From Tridacna crocea (lineage: Eukaryota > Mollusca > Bivalvia > Cardiida > Cardiidae): a stretch of DNA of 64,000 nt. The position numbers and the translations under genes are program-made. The notes below the pieces were generated by a model. That model was not told the origin of the DNA, made no database searches, and worked only from the letters and a program-made list of their open reading frames with translations. Positions 43,932-55,900 of the stretch are shown piece after piece (position 1 is the stretch's first letter; each line of letters begins with the position of its first letter). The stretch is from contig OX031063.1 of the NCBI GenBank assembly GCA_943736015.1, forward strand, positions 40,316,672-40,380,671, given 5' to 3'.

Positions 43932-46900
43932 CTTAAAAAAAAAATAACATACTTTATAAAACAATTCAGCCTCTTTTAGACCTTGATATCAATGGTTTAC
44001 AAAAATTAGATGGTAGAACATTTTTCAAATACTAGTAATTTGTTTTCTACCTATGACAGACCATTACCAACTCAGTTACATTTATGTTGTCTATACTGCT
44101 AAAGTGTTTGTTGCCTGGTAAAGATTTATTTCAAACAAATGAAACCTGGATAATTCAAATGAGACTTAATAAAAAATATTTTTCACTGACTATCATAAAC
44201 TATAGATCAAAGTATTATTCTGTATACTCTTATCTTAACCAAATGACAAAATTTTAGACAGGTCTAAATTGTAGGCATTTGCAGATGACAAATTAATTTC
44301 ACTCAAAGATTGAAATTTGTTTTGGGAGGGTTGAAAACATCGTGGAAGAAGGTGAAAATGCTGGTTACCAGCATCTTCTCCTTTTCCCACAATGTTTTCA
44401 AAAGACTTCTTTTTCATTGTCGTGAAAACCAGGGAATGTTCGTGAAAGGGTTAAATTACAAAAGTAAGGTAAATTATGGTCTGACATTTAAGTATTAATG
44501 CTTCTTGTTTGAATTTTGGGCTCATTGCCTCATATTATTATAGACCTATTTAATGTTACTGGCAACACACCTGGTTCTGTATTAATCCACATTCTAAATT
44601 CAATTTCATTTCTTAAACTCAAGGAAAGACCTCTGGTTTGCCCGAGATGTTCTGTCAAAGCCAATGAGATGTCTGGTCTTTGCATCAACTATAGCATTAA
44701 TAATAAAGGCAGATGGCTAATAGTACCTCAGTTCTAGCACATTTGTCTTACCTTTAGAACACCAATATAAACCAAAAATGCATTAGCTACCAGTGTCCCT
44801 GTACTCTCTGTTGCATCCTTAAATATGTCTTTCAGCAAAGAATCTGTAAAGTGAAATTTCAAGACACATATTTTCCGATTCTTCAATTGAAGGTGGAAGC
44901 AGCAGCTCTTGTGCACAAATTACCTCAGTAAGCTGCAGGTGCCATTCAACCCAAGGAAAATACTATTTTATTTACCCTAGTATTCCCATGCTTTACTTAC
45001 TATTGTAATATACTCTTATGTGGACACCACAAGAAATTGAACTAAAAAAATTGGACTAGATTTTGATGAAAATCCCAACAAAAAAGGGGGTAGAAACATG
45101 AAAGTAATAGAATCCATGTACTTTTTTTTTCTCTGCAACAGAACAAAATTAGATTCATCAAGTGAACATCATACATAAAATTTTATTGGGTGCCACTACC
45201 TTTTTTATTTTTTAGACTATACTATTTATCCCTTTATCACGCAATCCCAGCTATTAACCCATTACCACACAATCCCTACTTTTGATGCCCCTGAGAAAGA
45301 AGCCTTTAGAAAACATTGTGGGAAAAGGAGAAAATGCTGGTAACCAGCATTTTCTCCTTTTCTCACAATGTTTTCTACCCTTCACAAAACAACTTTCAAA
45401 TTTTCAGTCTCTTTGGTTTTGTCATCTGCAAATGCTTTCAATTTGGACCAGTCTAAAATTTTCTTGTGTGGTAAAGAGTTATCAACCCTAAATTCTGGAT
45501 TACCTGGTAGAGGGTTCAGCTAAAATATACCTTACCTGCAGCTTAATTCATTATCAAACAACAAATGTTTTAGGCTTTTCCATATCGAAAGACAACGTAA
45601 TAGTGACTGAAAATTTGAAATTTGTTTTGTAAAGAGTAGAAAACATTGTGGGAAAAAGAGAAAATGCTGGTTACCAGTAATTTCTCCTTTCCCCACAATG
45701 TTTTCTAAAGGAATCTTTCTCAAGGTTGTCAAAAGTAGGGATTGTGTGGTAATGGGTTAACTCTTTACCGAACAACAAAATGTTTAACTGGACCAATTTG
45801 AAAGAATCGGGAGACAAAAACTTAAAATGTTGCAAACTTTCTGTCTTTAATAGGTTAGAAAACATTGCAGGAATGTTAAAAGTTGGGATGTTGTGGTACA
45901 TGTTGAACTAATTAACCCATTACCACACAATCCCTTCTTTTGAGGCCCCTGAGAAAGAAGCCTTTAGAAAACAATGTGGGAAAAGGAGAAAATGCTGGTT
46001 ACAACCAGCATTTTCTCCTTTTCCCAAAATGTTTTCTACCCTTCGCAGAACAAATTTCAAATTTTCAATCACTTTTATTTTGTCGTCGGCAAATGCTTTC
46101 AATTTGGACAAGTCTAAAATTTTGTCGTTTGATAATGGGTTGAATCCCAACCTGTCATTCAATGTATCAAATTCCCTACCTCTCCTTGTAAGAATTAATT
46201 TTCCCACCCTCAATTTTTTACCTGCACATTCACACACAGATTGTTGTGCCTTTTTGTCATCTTCATTCACCACTGAACAAATCTGCAATGGAAATTTCAC
46301 ATGTTTTGTCTGTTGTTTACTATTGTTTACTACTCTTCATCTCTGTATAAAAGGATAAAATCTAAGGCTTATGTATGGTAAAAACATGTAGATTGGATGA
46401 TTAGACTTATGACTACTTTTGACAACCCTTGGAAACATGCCTTTTGAAAAGATTGTGGAAAAACGAGAATTTGCTGGTAGCCAGCATTTCCACCTATTCC
46501 CACAATGTTTTCCATCCTATCAATAAACAGTTGCATCATTTGAGCCGTATTAAAATTGACGTCTGTAAATGCTTTCAATTTGAAAAGGGCTAAAATTTTG
46601 TTGTCTGGTAAAGGGTTGATATCGTTGTATCAAGTGTTTTGTCCAAATTTCCCTTGCAACTATAATATCTTTCTTAACCCTTTCCCAAACAAATCCTGGT
46701 TTTTAAGTGTCTGCAGTACAAGACTTTTGAAAACACTATGAGAAAAGGAGAAATTGCTCGTAACGAGCAATTTCTCCTTTTCCCACAGTGTTTTCTACCC
46801 TTTAGGAGAACTTTCTACCATTTTCATCACATTTAAAATTATTGTCTGCAAACTCTTTCAGTTTGGAAGAGTCTAAAATTTGTTGTTTGGGAAAAGGTTA

Positions 46901-49900
46901 AAATTGACATCTGCAAATGCTTTCAATTTGAAAAGGGCTAAAATTCTGTTGTCTGGTAAAGGGTTATTATCGTTGTATCAAGTGTTTGTCCAAATTTCCC
47001 TTGCAACTGTAATATCTTTCTTAAAACTGACGTCTTCAAATGCTTTCAATTTGAAAAGGGCTAAAACTTTGTTGTCTGCTAAAGGGTTGATATCGTTGTA
47101 TCAAGTGCTTTGTCCAAATTTCCCATGCAATTGTAATATCTTTATCAAATTTGAATATGTTTCAAGTTCTGTTTCAGTTGTTAACCTAAATACACTATTC
47201 ATTATGTAATGACCTGCCTAGTATAATACATCACAGATATACATTAAATCTTTACCATATGACAAAATTTTAGACTGGTTCAAATTGAAAGCATTTGCAG
47301 ACGACAAAATAAAGGTGACTGAAATTTTGAAATTTGTTCTGGAAAGGGTAGAAAACACTGTGGTAAAAGGAGAAAATGCTGGTTACCAGCATTTTCTCCT
47401 TTTTCCACAGTGTTTTCAAAAGGCTTCTATCTCAGGGGCGTCAAAAGTAGGGATTGTGTGGTAATGGGTTAAAGGCCCTTTTGCCAGCACATGGCCTTTA
47501 ACTTTTTACCACACAATCCCGACTTTTCACGACCCAGAGAAAGAAGCCTTTTGAAAACATTGTGAGAAAAGGAGAAAATGCTGGTAATCAGCATTTTCTC
47601 CTTTTCTCACAATGTTTTCAACCCTTCCCAAGACAAATTTCAATTCTTAAGCCATATTTATTTTGTCGTCTGCAAGTGCTTTCAATTTGGACAAGTCTAT
47701 GTTTTTATCGTTCGGTAAAGAGTTAAAAAGCATGTACATAAGTCCTAAAGTCACAATTCCTATCCTACAGGCTGTAAGATCATAATTTTGCACAAACTAT
47801 TCTCAGAGTAAAAGGTTGATGATTCACCAATTACTGCCATGCACCTTTAAAAATCTATACAGCAAAAAACTGTTTGACAAAAGGTGAAATTGAAAGGTGA
47901 AAATGAATAGCTCTTTAAGCGCACATTTTCCATACAATGTACTTGCAGTGCTTTCATTTCTTTCAAATAGACATATACACATTTCATCTTTTTTTTCTTG
48001 AATAGTATTTGGCTAGGTTTTAGTTTCCTGTGAGATTTGTACACTAAAGAAGTAAAAGTACTTACTCTTACTAAAGTATGAATTACTGTTTCTATATCAT
48101 TGATGGTTGCCTGTAACATACAAAATAGAATGTTTAGTTCCGTCATCGCCCTGAATAAATGTGCAACAGGCTACTTTGAGACCATTGTCATGAGATAATT
48201 CACATGAGATAATTCTCATATTAACCCATTACCACACAATCCCTACTTTTGACGCCCCTGAGAAAAAAGCCTTTAGAAAACATTTTGGGAAAAGGAGAAA
48301 ATGCTGGTAACCAGCATTTTCTCCTTTTCCCACAATGTTTTCTACCCTTCACAAAACAAATTTCAAATTTTCAGTCACTTTTATTTTGTCGTCTGCAAAA
48401 GCTTTCAATTTGGACCAGTCTGAAATATTATCGTTTGGTAATGGGTTAATTCACAACATTCCAGGTTCAATCCTATACTAAATTATCTTGTTTTTTATTT
48501 TGGTTGGTTGGTTGTATTGGGGTTTAACGCCACTTTAACAGCTAAGATCATATCATGGCGATCGGTGACGCACATGTGTGTCCTGACTTTCTCACACCAG
48601 TACTAACACAACTTTCTTTCCAAAGCCAACGACTACTTTTCTCACATGCTTCAGCAGAGGTGAGAGGCAACAATACGCTGGAAAGAAAGTTCACCTCAAC
48701 CGGGTATCGAAATCACAACCACCAGGTCAGGAGTCCGACAGGCTCACCACTGAGCCACCTGGGCGGGCTTGTTTTTTTTTTTTTTTTTAACCTTAACTCT
48801 TTACAGATGATAAAATCTTAGACTATCCATATTATGGCACAAATAATGGTTACAGTTTCTAGCATGCAATCATGGAGAGTGGTTAATATTAGTCTAAGAA
48901 CTTGTTTCACAATTGAAGTGATTTAAGTATGTTTAACCCGCTACCACACAATCCCAAGTTTTCACAACATGAGTATGAAGCCTTTTAGAAACTTGCAGGA
49001 AAAGGGGAAAATCCTGAAAAACATCATTTTCTCCTTTTCCTACATTGTTTTCCATCTTTTCAGAGACAAATTCCACTATCCTAATAACATATAATTTGTC
49101 ATCTTCAAAATATTTTGATTTCAAGGCATCTAAAACCTTGTAATTAGTACAGAATTAAGGTAGAACCGGACTTACCCCTAATTCTTTTTTTACTGAGCTT
49201 GTGAGTGATTTTCCAAACCCATGTAGTTTGGTTGGAGAGGGAAAGGATATAAAATCTCTCACTTTCTGGAATATAAAAGATAACTGTTTGATGTGAATGG
49301 TGTACAGTATACTACATGTGTACAATTCTAGGATCCACCTCTTCAATGCATTGCCAAAGGAAACACTTCATTTTGACCCAAGGCAAATTGGCCATAAAAC
49401 CAAGAACTACTGAATTACATGTATGGAGTGAGTCCAACTGCTAAAATTCCTCTATTTATCCTTTACCACACAATCCCAGCTTTCACTCATTAACATTTCA
49501 ATATGTGAGTTACATTTACATGTATTTGTCTTCTGCATGTGCTTTGAAGTGCAAGTGCTTTCAATTTGGACCAGTCTAAAATTTTGATGTTTGGTAAAGA
49601 GTTAAAATTATGTCGTCTAGTAAACAGCTAACCCTTTAACTCTTTACCAAATGACTAAATTTTAGACTGGTTTAAATTTAAAGCATTTGCAGATGGCAAA
49701 AAAAATGTGAAAATGTAAAGAATTGAATTTGATTTAGGAAGGGAAGAAAATATTGTGAGAAAAGGCTTCTTTTACAGGGGTGTTAAAAGTTGGTACTGTG
49801 TGTGGTAAAGAGTTAAAACACAATCCTGGCTTTTAATAACCCTGAAAGAGAAAGCATTAGAACACATTGTGGGAAAAGGATGAAATACTTGTCAACACCA

Positions 49901-52900
49901 TTTTTCTCCTTTTCCCACAATGTTTTCTACTCAATCATAGACCAAAATAGTAATTTCTACTGTTTTCTACTTCACCAAAGACCAAAATAGTAATTTTAGC
50001 AACATTTATCCAAAGTGAAAGCCTAGATCAAATTTTTGTTATCCGGTACAGAATTAAGCGCAACTTTCAGGCAGATACTAAAATCCAGAATGTTGCTATT
50101 TTAAACTTATCTTTTGCAGAAAAATATCACCTTGTCAGACAGTGTAGATCCAAGATCGGACTGTACAATCTTTGCAGTCTTAACTTGATCTACACTGTCT
50201 GCATTAGGTCAGCAGCCTATCAGTTAACTGTACAAAATGAGACAATTTTGGACTTTTCTGAATTAAAAGTATTCACAGACAATATATATGCGACTCAAAT
50301 CATGAGTCCTTTAAAAGCACAGAAACTTTGTAAGAAAAAGGAAGAAACAGGATATTAGTTTTTTATTTTTTTATTTTTGGTGAAAGTGTTGTTTTCTTTG
50401 GGTGGGCCACTCGTAAAGTATTACAGATGGTGTTCACTCAATGAAATAAATTTCGATATTCACCGAAAAAAAACAAACAAATATTCTATTTATTTCATGC
50501 TTTTAACCCTTTCTAGGAGTAACTTTATCAAAATCCAGTACAGTACGGTATATGACATCATATTTCCCATCTGGTTGTGAGGCATGCAAAATTTACATAG
50601 GCACCAGTGCAAGATCGAAAAATAATTTCACTGCTATCCCTCGATATCCTACCAGAAAGCATGAAATAAACACTGGTTACTAGCATTTTTTTGTCTGCCA
50701 CACTATTTTCAAGGGCCTCCCTCACCAAGACAAGCATGGGCTTGGCTGTTAAAGATTTAATCTTGCTACACAACTCTGGGAAAGATGGCTTTTGAAAACA
50801 CTGTTTGAAAAGGAGAAAAAATTTTAGTAACCAGCATTTTCTACTTTTCTTACAATGATTTCTCGACTTTTGAAAGCATATTTGATTATTGCACTGTTTC
50901 AGTCATTTGTGAATGTATTTTGCATCAAGGAATTATCTTATTCACACATGAAGTATTTTTACAAGTGCTAAGCAAGCAAAATGTGCCTTTGTCTTTGGAC
51001 CATGTTTGGAATCGTAGAACCATTTCCTTACATACTTAAATTCCAAAAATGTTCAAAAGTCCTATTCCTCAGGGTGCTGAAATATAGAATCATTTTGTAG
51101 GCGATCTGATGCAAAAATCATGCATAGATATAGACATCTCTTGATTGAATCCTTGTATGGTTGAAAAACAGAACATACAACAATGACTCAACTAAGCTGT
51201 GACCATTGTAACAGGTGTTCCTTTTGATCTAGATGCTTGAGGATGCCTCCAGATGTAAGAAGGTTCAGGTTTTCACCAAACAATAAAATTTAGACTTATC
51301 TACATTAAGCTTTTACCAAACGATAAAAGTGTAGACTGGTCCAAATTAGATTATGGTATAACCTCTGATATAAAACTGATGAAAAATAAACACAACTCAA
51401 GAATTAAAGTTTGTTTCCAGCAGGGTAGGAAACATTGTGGGAAAAGAAGAAAATGCTGGTTACCAGCATTTCTCTCCTTTTCCCACAATGTTTCAAAAGG
51501 CTTCTATTTCAGGGTCATAACGTAAACAAATTGTTTGATAACCCGTTCAAAGCATTTGAAGACAGCAAATTCAATGTGGTTAATATGAAAGAATTCCTTT
51601 TTGCATACGTCAAAAGTTGGTGGGAAAAGGATAAATTGATGACTATCAATATTTTCTCACTTCCCTTAACCCTTTACCAGATAACAAAATTTAAGCCTTG
51701 TCCAAATTAAAAGCACTTGTAGATGACAATTTCATTGTGGCTCAAACAGTACAATGATTTTTGGTTGGAGTAGAAAACATTTTGGGAATAGGAGAAAATG
51801 CTGATTACGAGCATTTTCTCCTTTTCCCAAAATGTTTTAAAAGGCCTCTTTCCCAGGGTCATTAGAAGTTGTCGTTGTGTGGCAAAGGGTTAATGTTTTG
51901 AAAAGCCCTATTTTATAATTGGCCTTTAAAAAGGAATTAAAAACAAACAGATTGGAAACAAAAATCAAGTTTGCAAAAATTTAAACAGTTTTATTACAAC
52001 CAGCAAAATTGAGCATTTCAAATTACATAAAAGACACAAATGTCTATGAATTTTTTTCCAAGAAAATCAACAATATGAACCATAACTTTTTGGTCAATTG
52101 CCTTGATGGTTTGCATTAATGATGGAAGAATTTTAAGAATAAATATGCATCTGCGAAAAAATTAACTCTGATTCTATGCAGAGTCATGTAAAGTAAGAGG
52201 AAGAGAAATTGACATTTCATTTATAAAAGATTAGAATGTTAAGTATTATGCAGTCTATTAAATACAATTAAAGGAATCGGGATAAATCAACATTTCTAAA
52301 TTAAAAGTCATATAAAAAAAAAAATCACTGCTCTTTAAAATGACATCATAAAAAAAGATTACAACAAAGTTCAGTGCAAAGTTTAAAAAGTGGTCTGTTT
52401 GTACTATGATTCTCACTCTATCACATTATGTGACATAAATACACTTCAGTTTTGTTAACATGAGACTGTGATTAAGAAAGACTTTCAGGGGCAGGATGGA
52501 AACTATTTCTATAGACTTGGTCATGAAAGCTTCATTCTGTCCATTTCTGAGCTCAGGTCATCTGCGGTGACCTGCAAAGAGAGCCAGACATGACAAATTA
52601 AGCCACACTGTTGTAAGTTACAAGTGGGCTATTATTGTTTGCTGTAGGTTTGGAGTAAGACAATGATTAATACTCAGACTCTAAAACAAAAAGGCCTTGA
52701 ATTGCCCATAACAAGTCTTTGATACATTTAATTTTTGTATCCATCTCTGCATATTTAAACAACTAAATAGTGAATAAACAGACTACAATTCATTTAATTC
52801 ATTTTAATAAACCTAGTAACTACTGAAAAAAAACTTGTAGTGATAGTAGATTTGAATTAAAGGGAACAGTGCAGTTTTATATCAGAAGTTATACCATAAT

Positions 52901-55900
52901 CCAATGGTAACTAAAACATATTTTGCCTCTGAGGAATTGTTTCATTAGATGTGATCATCTTATTGCTTAAAATAAAGTAGGTATTAATTTCAATTCAGAC
53001 GGTATTTTAGCTAGGTAAAAGTCCATAATTTTCCTCGGCTTAAGAAATGGAAAAATGTAAAATTTAATCCTTTACCAGGTGACAAAATGAAACACTAATT
53101 CATAATCAAAGCATCTAAAGGATACAAGATAGGCAGACCACTTTCTAAAACCATTGAGGCAAAAGCAGAAATCACTTAACCCATTACCACACAATCCCTA
53201 CTTTTGACGCCCCTGAGAAAGAAGCCTTTTGAAAACACTGTGGGAAAAGGAGAAAATGCTGGTTACCAGCATTTTCTCCTTTTCCCACAGTGTTTTCTAC
53301 CCTTCCCAGAACAAATTTCAAAATTTCAGTAACCTTTATTTTGTCATCTGCAAATGCTTTCAATTTGAACCAGTCTGAAATTTTGTCTTTTGGTAATGGG
53401 TTAAGATTTGAAAAAATTAATCTTAACCCTTCACCAAACAACCTTGTATTTTAGAAACTCTGATGGCAATAGCTTTTGAAAACACTAACCAGCAATTTCT
53501 CCTTTTTTACAGAATGTTTTCTACTACTTCACAGACAAATCTTATTTTTAGCTACATTTTAATCAGTCGTCTGTAATTGCTTTCATTTCAGTCAAACTTA
53601 AGGTTTTGCTGTTTCATGATGAGTGAAGATACAACTCGAGCGCTTAAAAAGAGACTCAATGCAAGTTCATTCACTGGTTGCTCCTCTAACTTCCTTTGGT
53701 CAACCCTTTGTTCCTCACTACGCAATCCTGACTTTAAACGACCCTGAGAGAGAAAGCATTTGAAAACATTGGGGAAAAGGAGAGAATGTTGGTAGCAAGG
53801 ATTTTGTACTTTTCCGGCAAATGTTTTCTATCCTCTTAAATCAAAATTTTAATTTTCAATATATATAATAATCTGCAAATGCTTTCAATTTGGACCAGTC
53901 AAAAGTTTGTCCTGTGGTAAGGAGGTAATCCAGAGTTCTAAAGACCATGACTGATAAGGCTTAAGGTAAGATTGTGGGTATAGGAGAAAATCCTGGTGAT
54001 CAGCATTTTCTTCTTTTCCCACATTGTTCTAAAGGAAACCAATGTAATTTTGCTCACCTGTTGTGGGCTGAGAGCTTTCCCTGTAATTTGTAGTTCTGGA
54101 TCATTGACCTCCTCGCCTTCTTGTACATCCTCTACTTCATCATCCTGTAATGTGCAAGTCATGTTGTACATTTGTTTTACTCATTACCAAATCACAATAT
54201 TTTAGGCTTGTCCAAATCAACAGCATTTGCAGACAACAAAATGAAAGTGACTGAAAAATTGAAATTTGTTTATTGAAGGGTAGAAAACATTCTGGAAAAA
54301 GAAGAAAATGCTGGTTATCAGCATTTTCTTCTTATCCAACAATGTTTGCTAAAGGCTTCTTTCTCTGGATTGTCAAAAGTGGGGATTGTGTGGTAATGGG
54401 TTAAACCCTTTACCACACAATGAAATAAGGCTTTTCTATATTGGGGCAATTTACAGACCATGATACAGATGTTTTCAAAATGACAGTGTATGCTCTTGAA
54501 AAAGCAGAAAACAGAGAAGGAAAATTGCTAGTCACAAGCATTTTCTCCTTTGTCCACAATATTTTTAAAACCTTTCTTTTTTCAGGGTCATCAATTCTGG
54601 TGATTTTGTGGTAATACTTTACGAAACAATCCAACATTCCGAAAAAATTGTACAAAGGTAGAAGGCTTTTAAAAACACTATGAAAAATAAACAATGCCTG
54701 TAACTACGCCAGGGGTTGAACAGATACAGAAAAGACTTAATCTCTGAGCACTTGACCTCTGCCGTGACCTTCCATTCTGAGACTGATCGCTGAAACTTCT
54801 TCTTTTCCCACGTTTTCAAAAACAGTTAACTGCAAATGCAGAGAGTTGATATAAAGATGATAAAATTGTACATTAAATATATACATGAGCCATGCCCAAT
54901 GAAAAGAAGGCTTCATGTATCTGCAACAAGTAACAGCCAATCTGGGCCTATATTTTTTGCTTATAGTAAGTTTTCTGTATAGCCAAGGACCCTTATGCCT
55001 AATGAGGGCTCCCTTTCTAGATAAAATGGATTTTAAGAATCTACAATTTTGACTTGCCTGGTATCATGGATTGTGCAGACACATTAAGTATCCTTTTGCC
55101 AGAGTATTGTTCAAATATTTGTGTGTGCATGTCCTCAAATGATTCCAGTTTAACCCCTCCCCCCCTTTCCACCTCCCGAAAAAATTAAAAGAATCTGAAC
55201 AAAGTACTGATGATAAGCAATACATTTACCTCTTTATCTTCATTATATTCCCCATCTTCCTCATCATCACTCCCCTCGTCTGCACTATAAAAAGAACAAT
55301 ACTGTTTATACATCTGTTGTAAAACGTTTTTTTTACCAGATACATACAAATATGAATGTATCTGATTTTGAAAAAATCATGAGAAAAATAAAATCCAGCC
55401 ATTCCAGTAACATTTTTTTTTCTCTTTCAAAAATAATAACCAATATTTAAACCATATGTCAACTGTTACTGCTGAATAACATCAATATGTTAAAGTATAA
55501 AATGTTCTACTCTTGTAAACACTTATCTCTTTACAGACTATTTCTAGTTTGCTATTCCTACAGAGTATTATACAAAAGTCTCTGTAGGCCACTGACACCT
55601 TCCTCAAATATAGTCCAATGATATTAACACTTTACCCCATAATCTAAAGTTTCAATCATCCCAAAGAAGAAAGCTTTTGATAACATTGTTGGTAATGGAG
55701 AGAATGCTGGTTACCAGCATTTTCTCTTTTTCCCACGATTTTTCAAAAGCCTTATTTCCCAGGGATTGTTTGGTAAAGGGTTAAGCAGTTTATTGTCACT
55801 TTCATCAATACTTACAAAGAGATGACTTCTTAGACCCGTCCAAATTGAATGGATTTGCAGACTACAATATGTACTTGTCTTAAAAAGAGTAGATTTTCTT

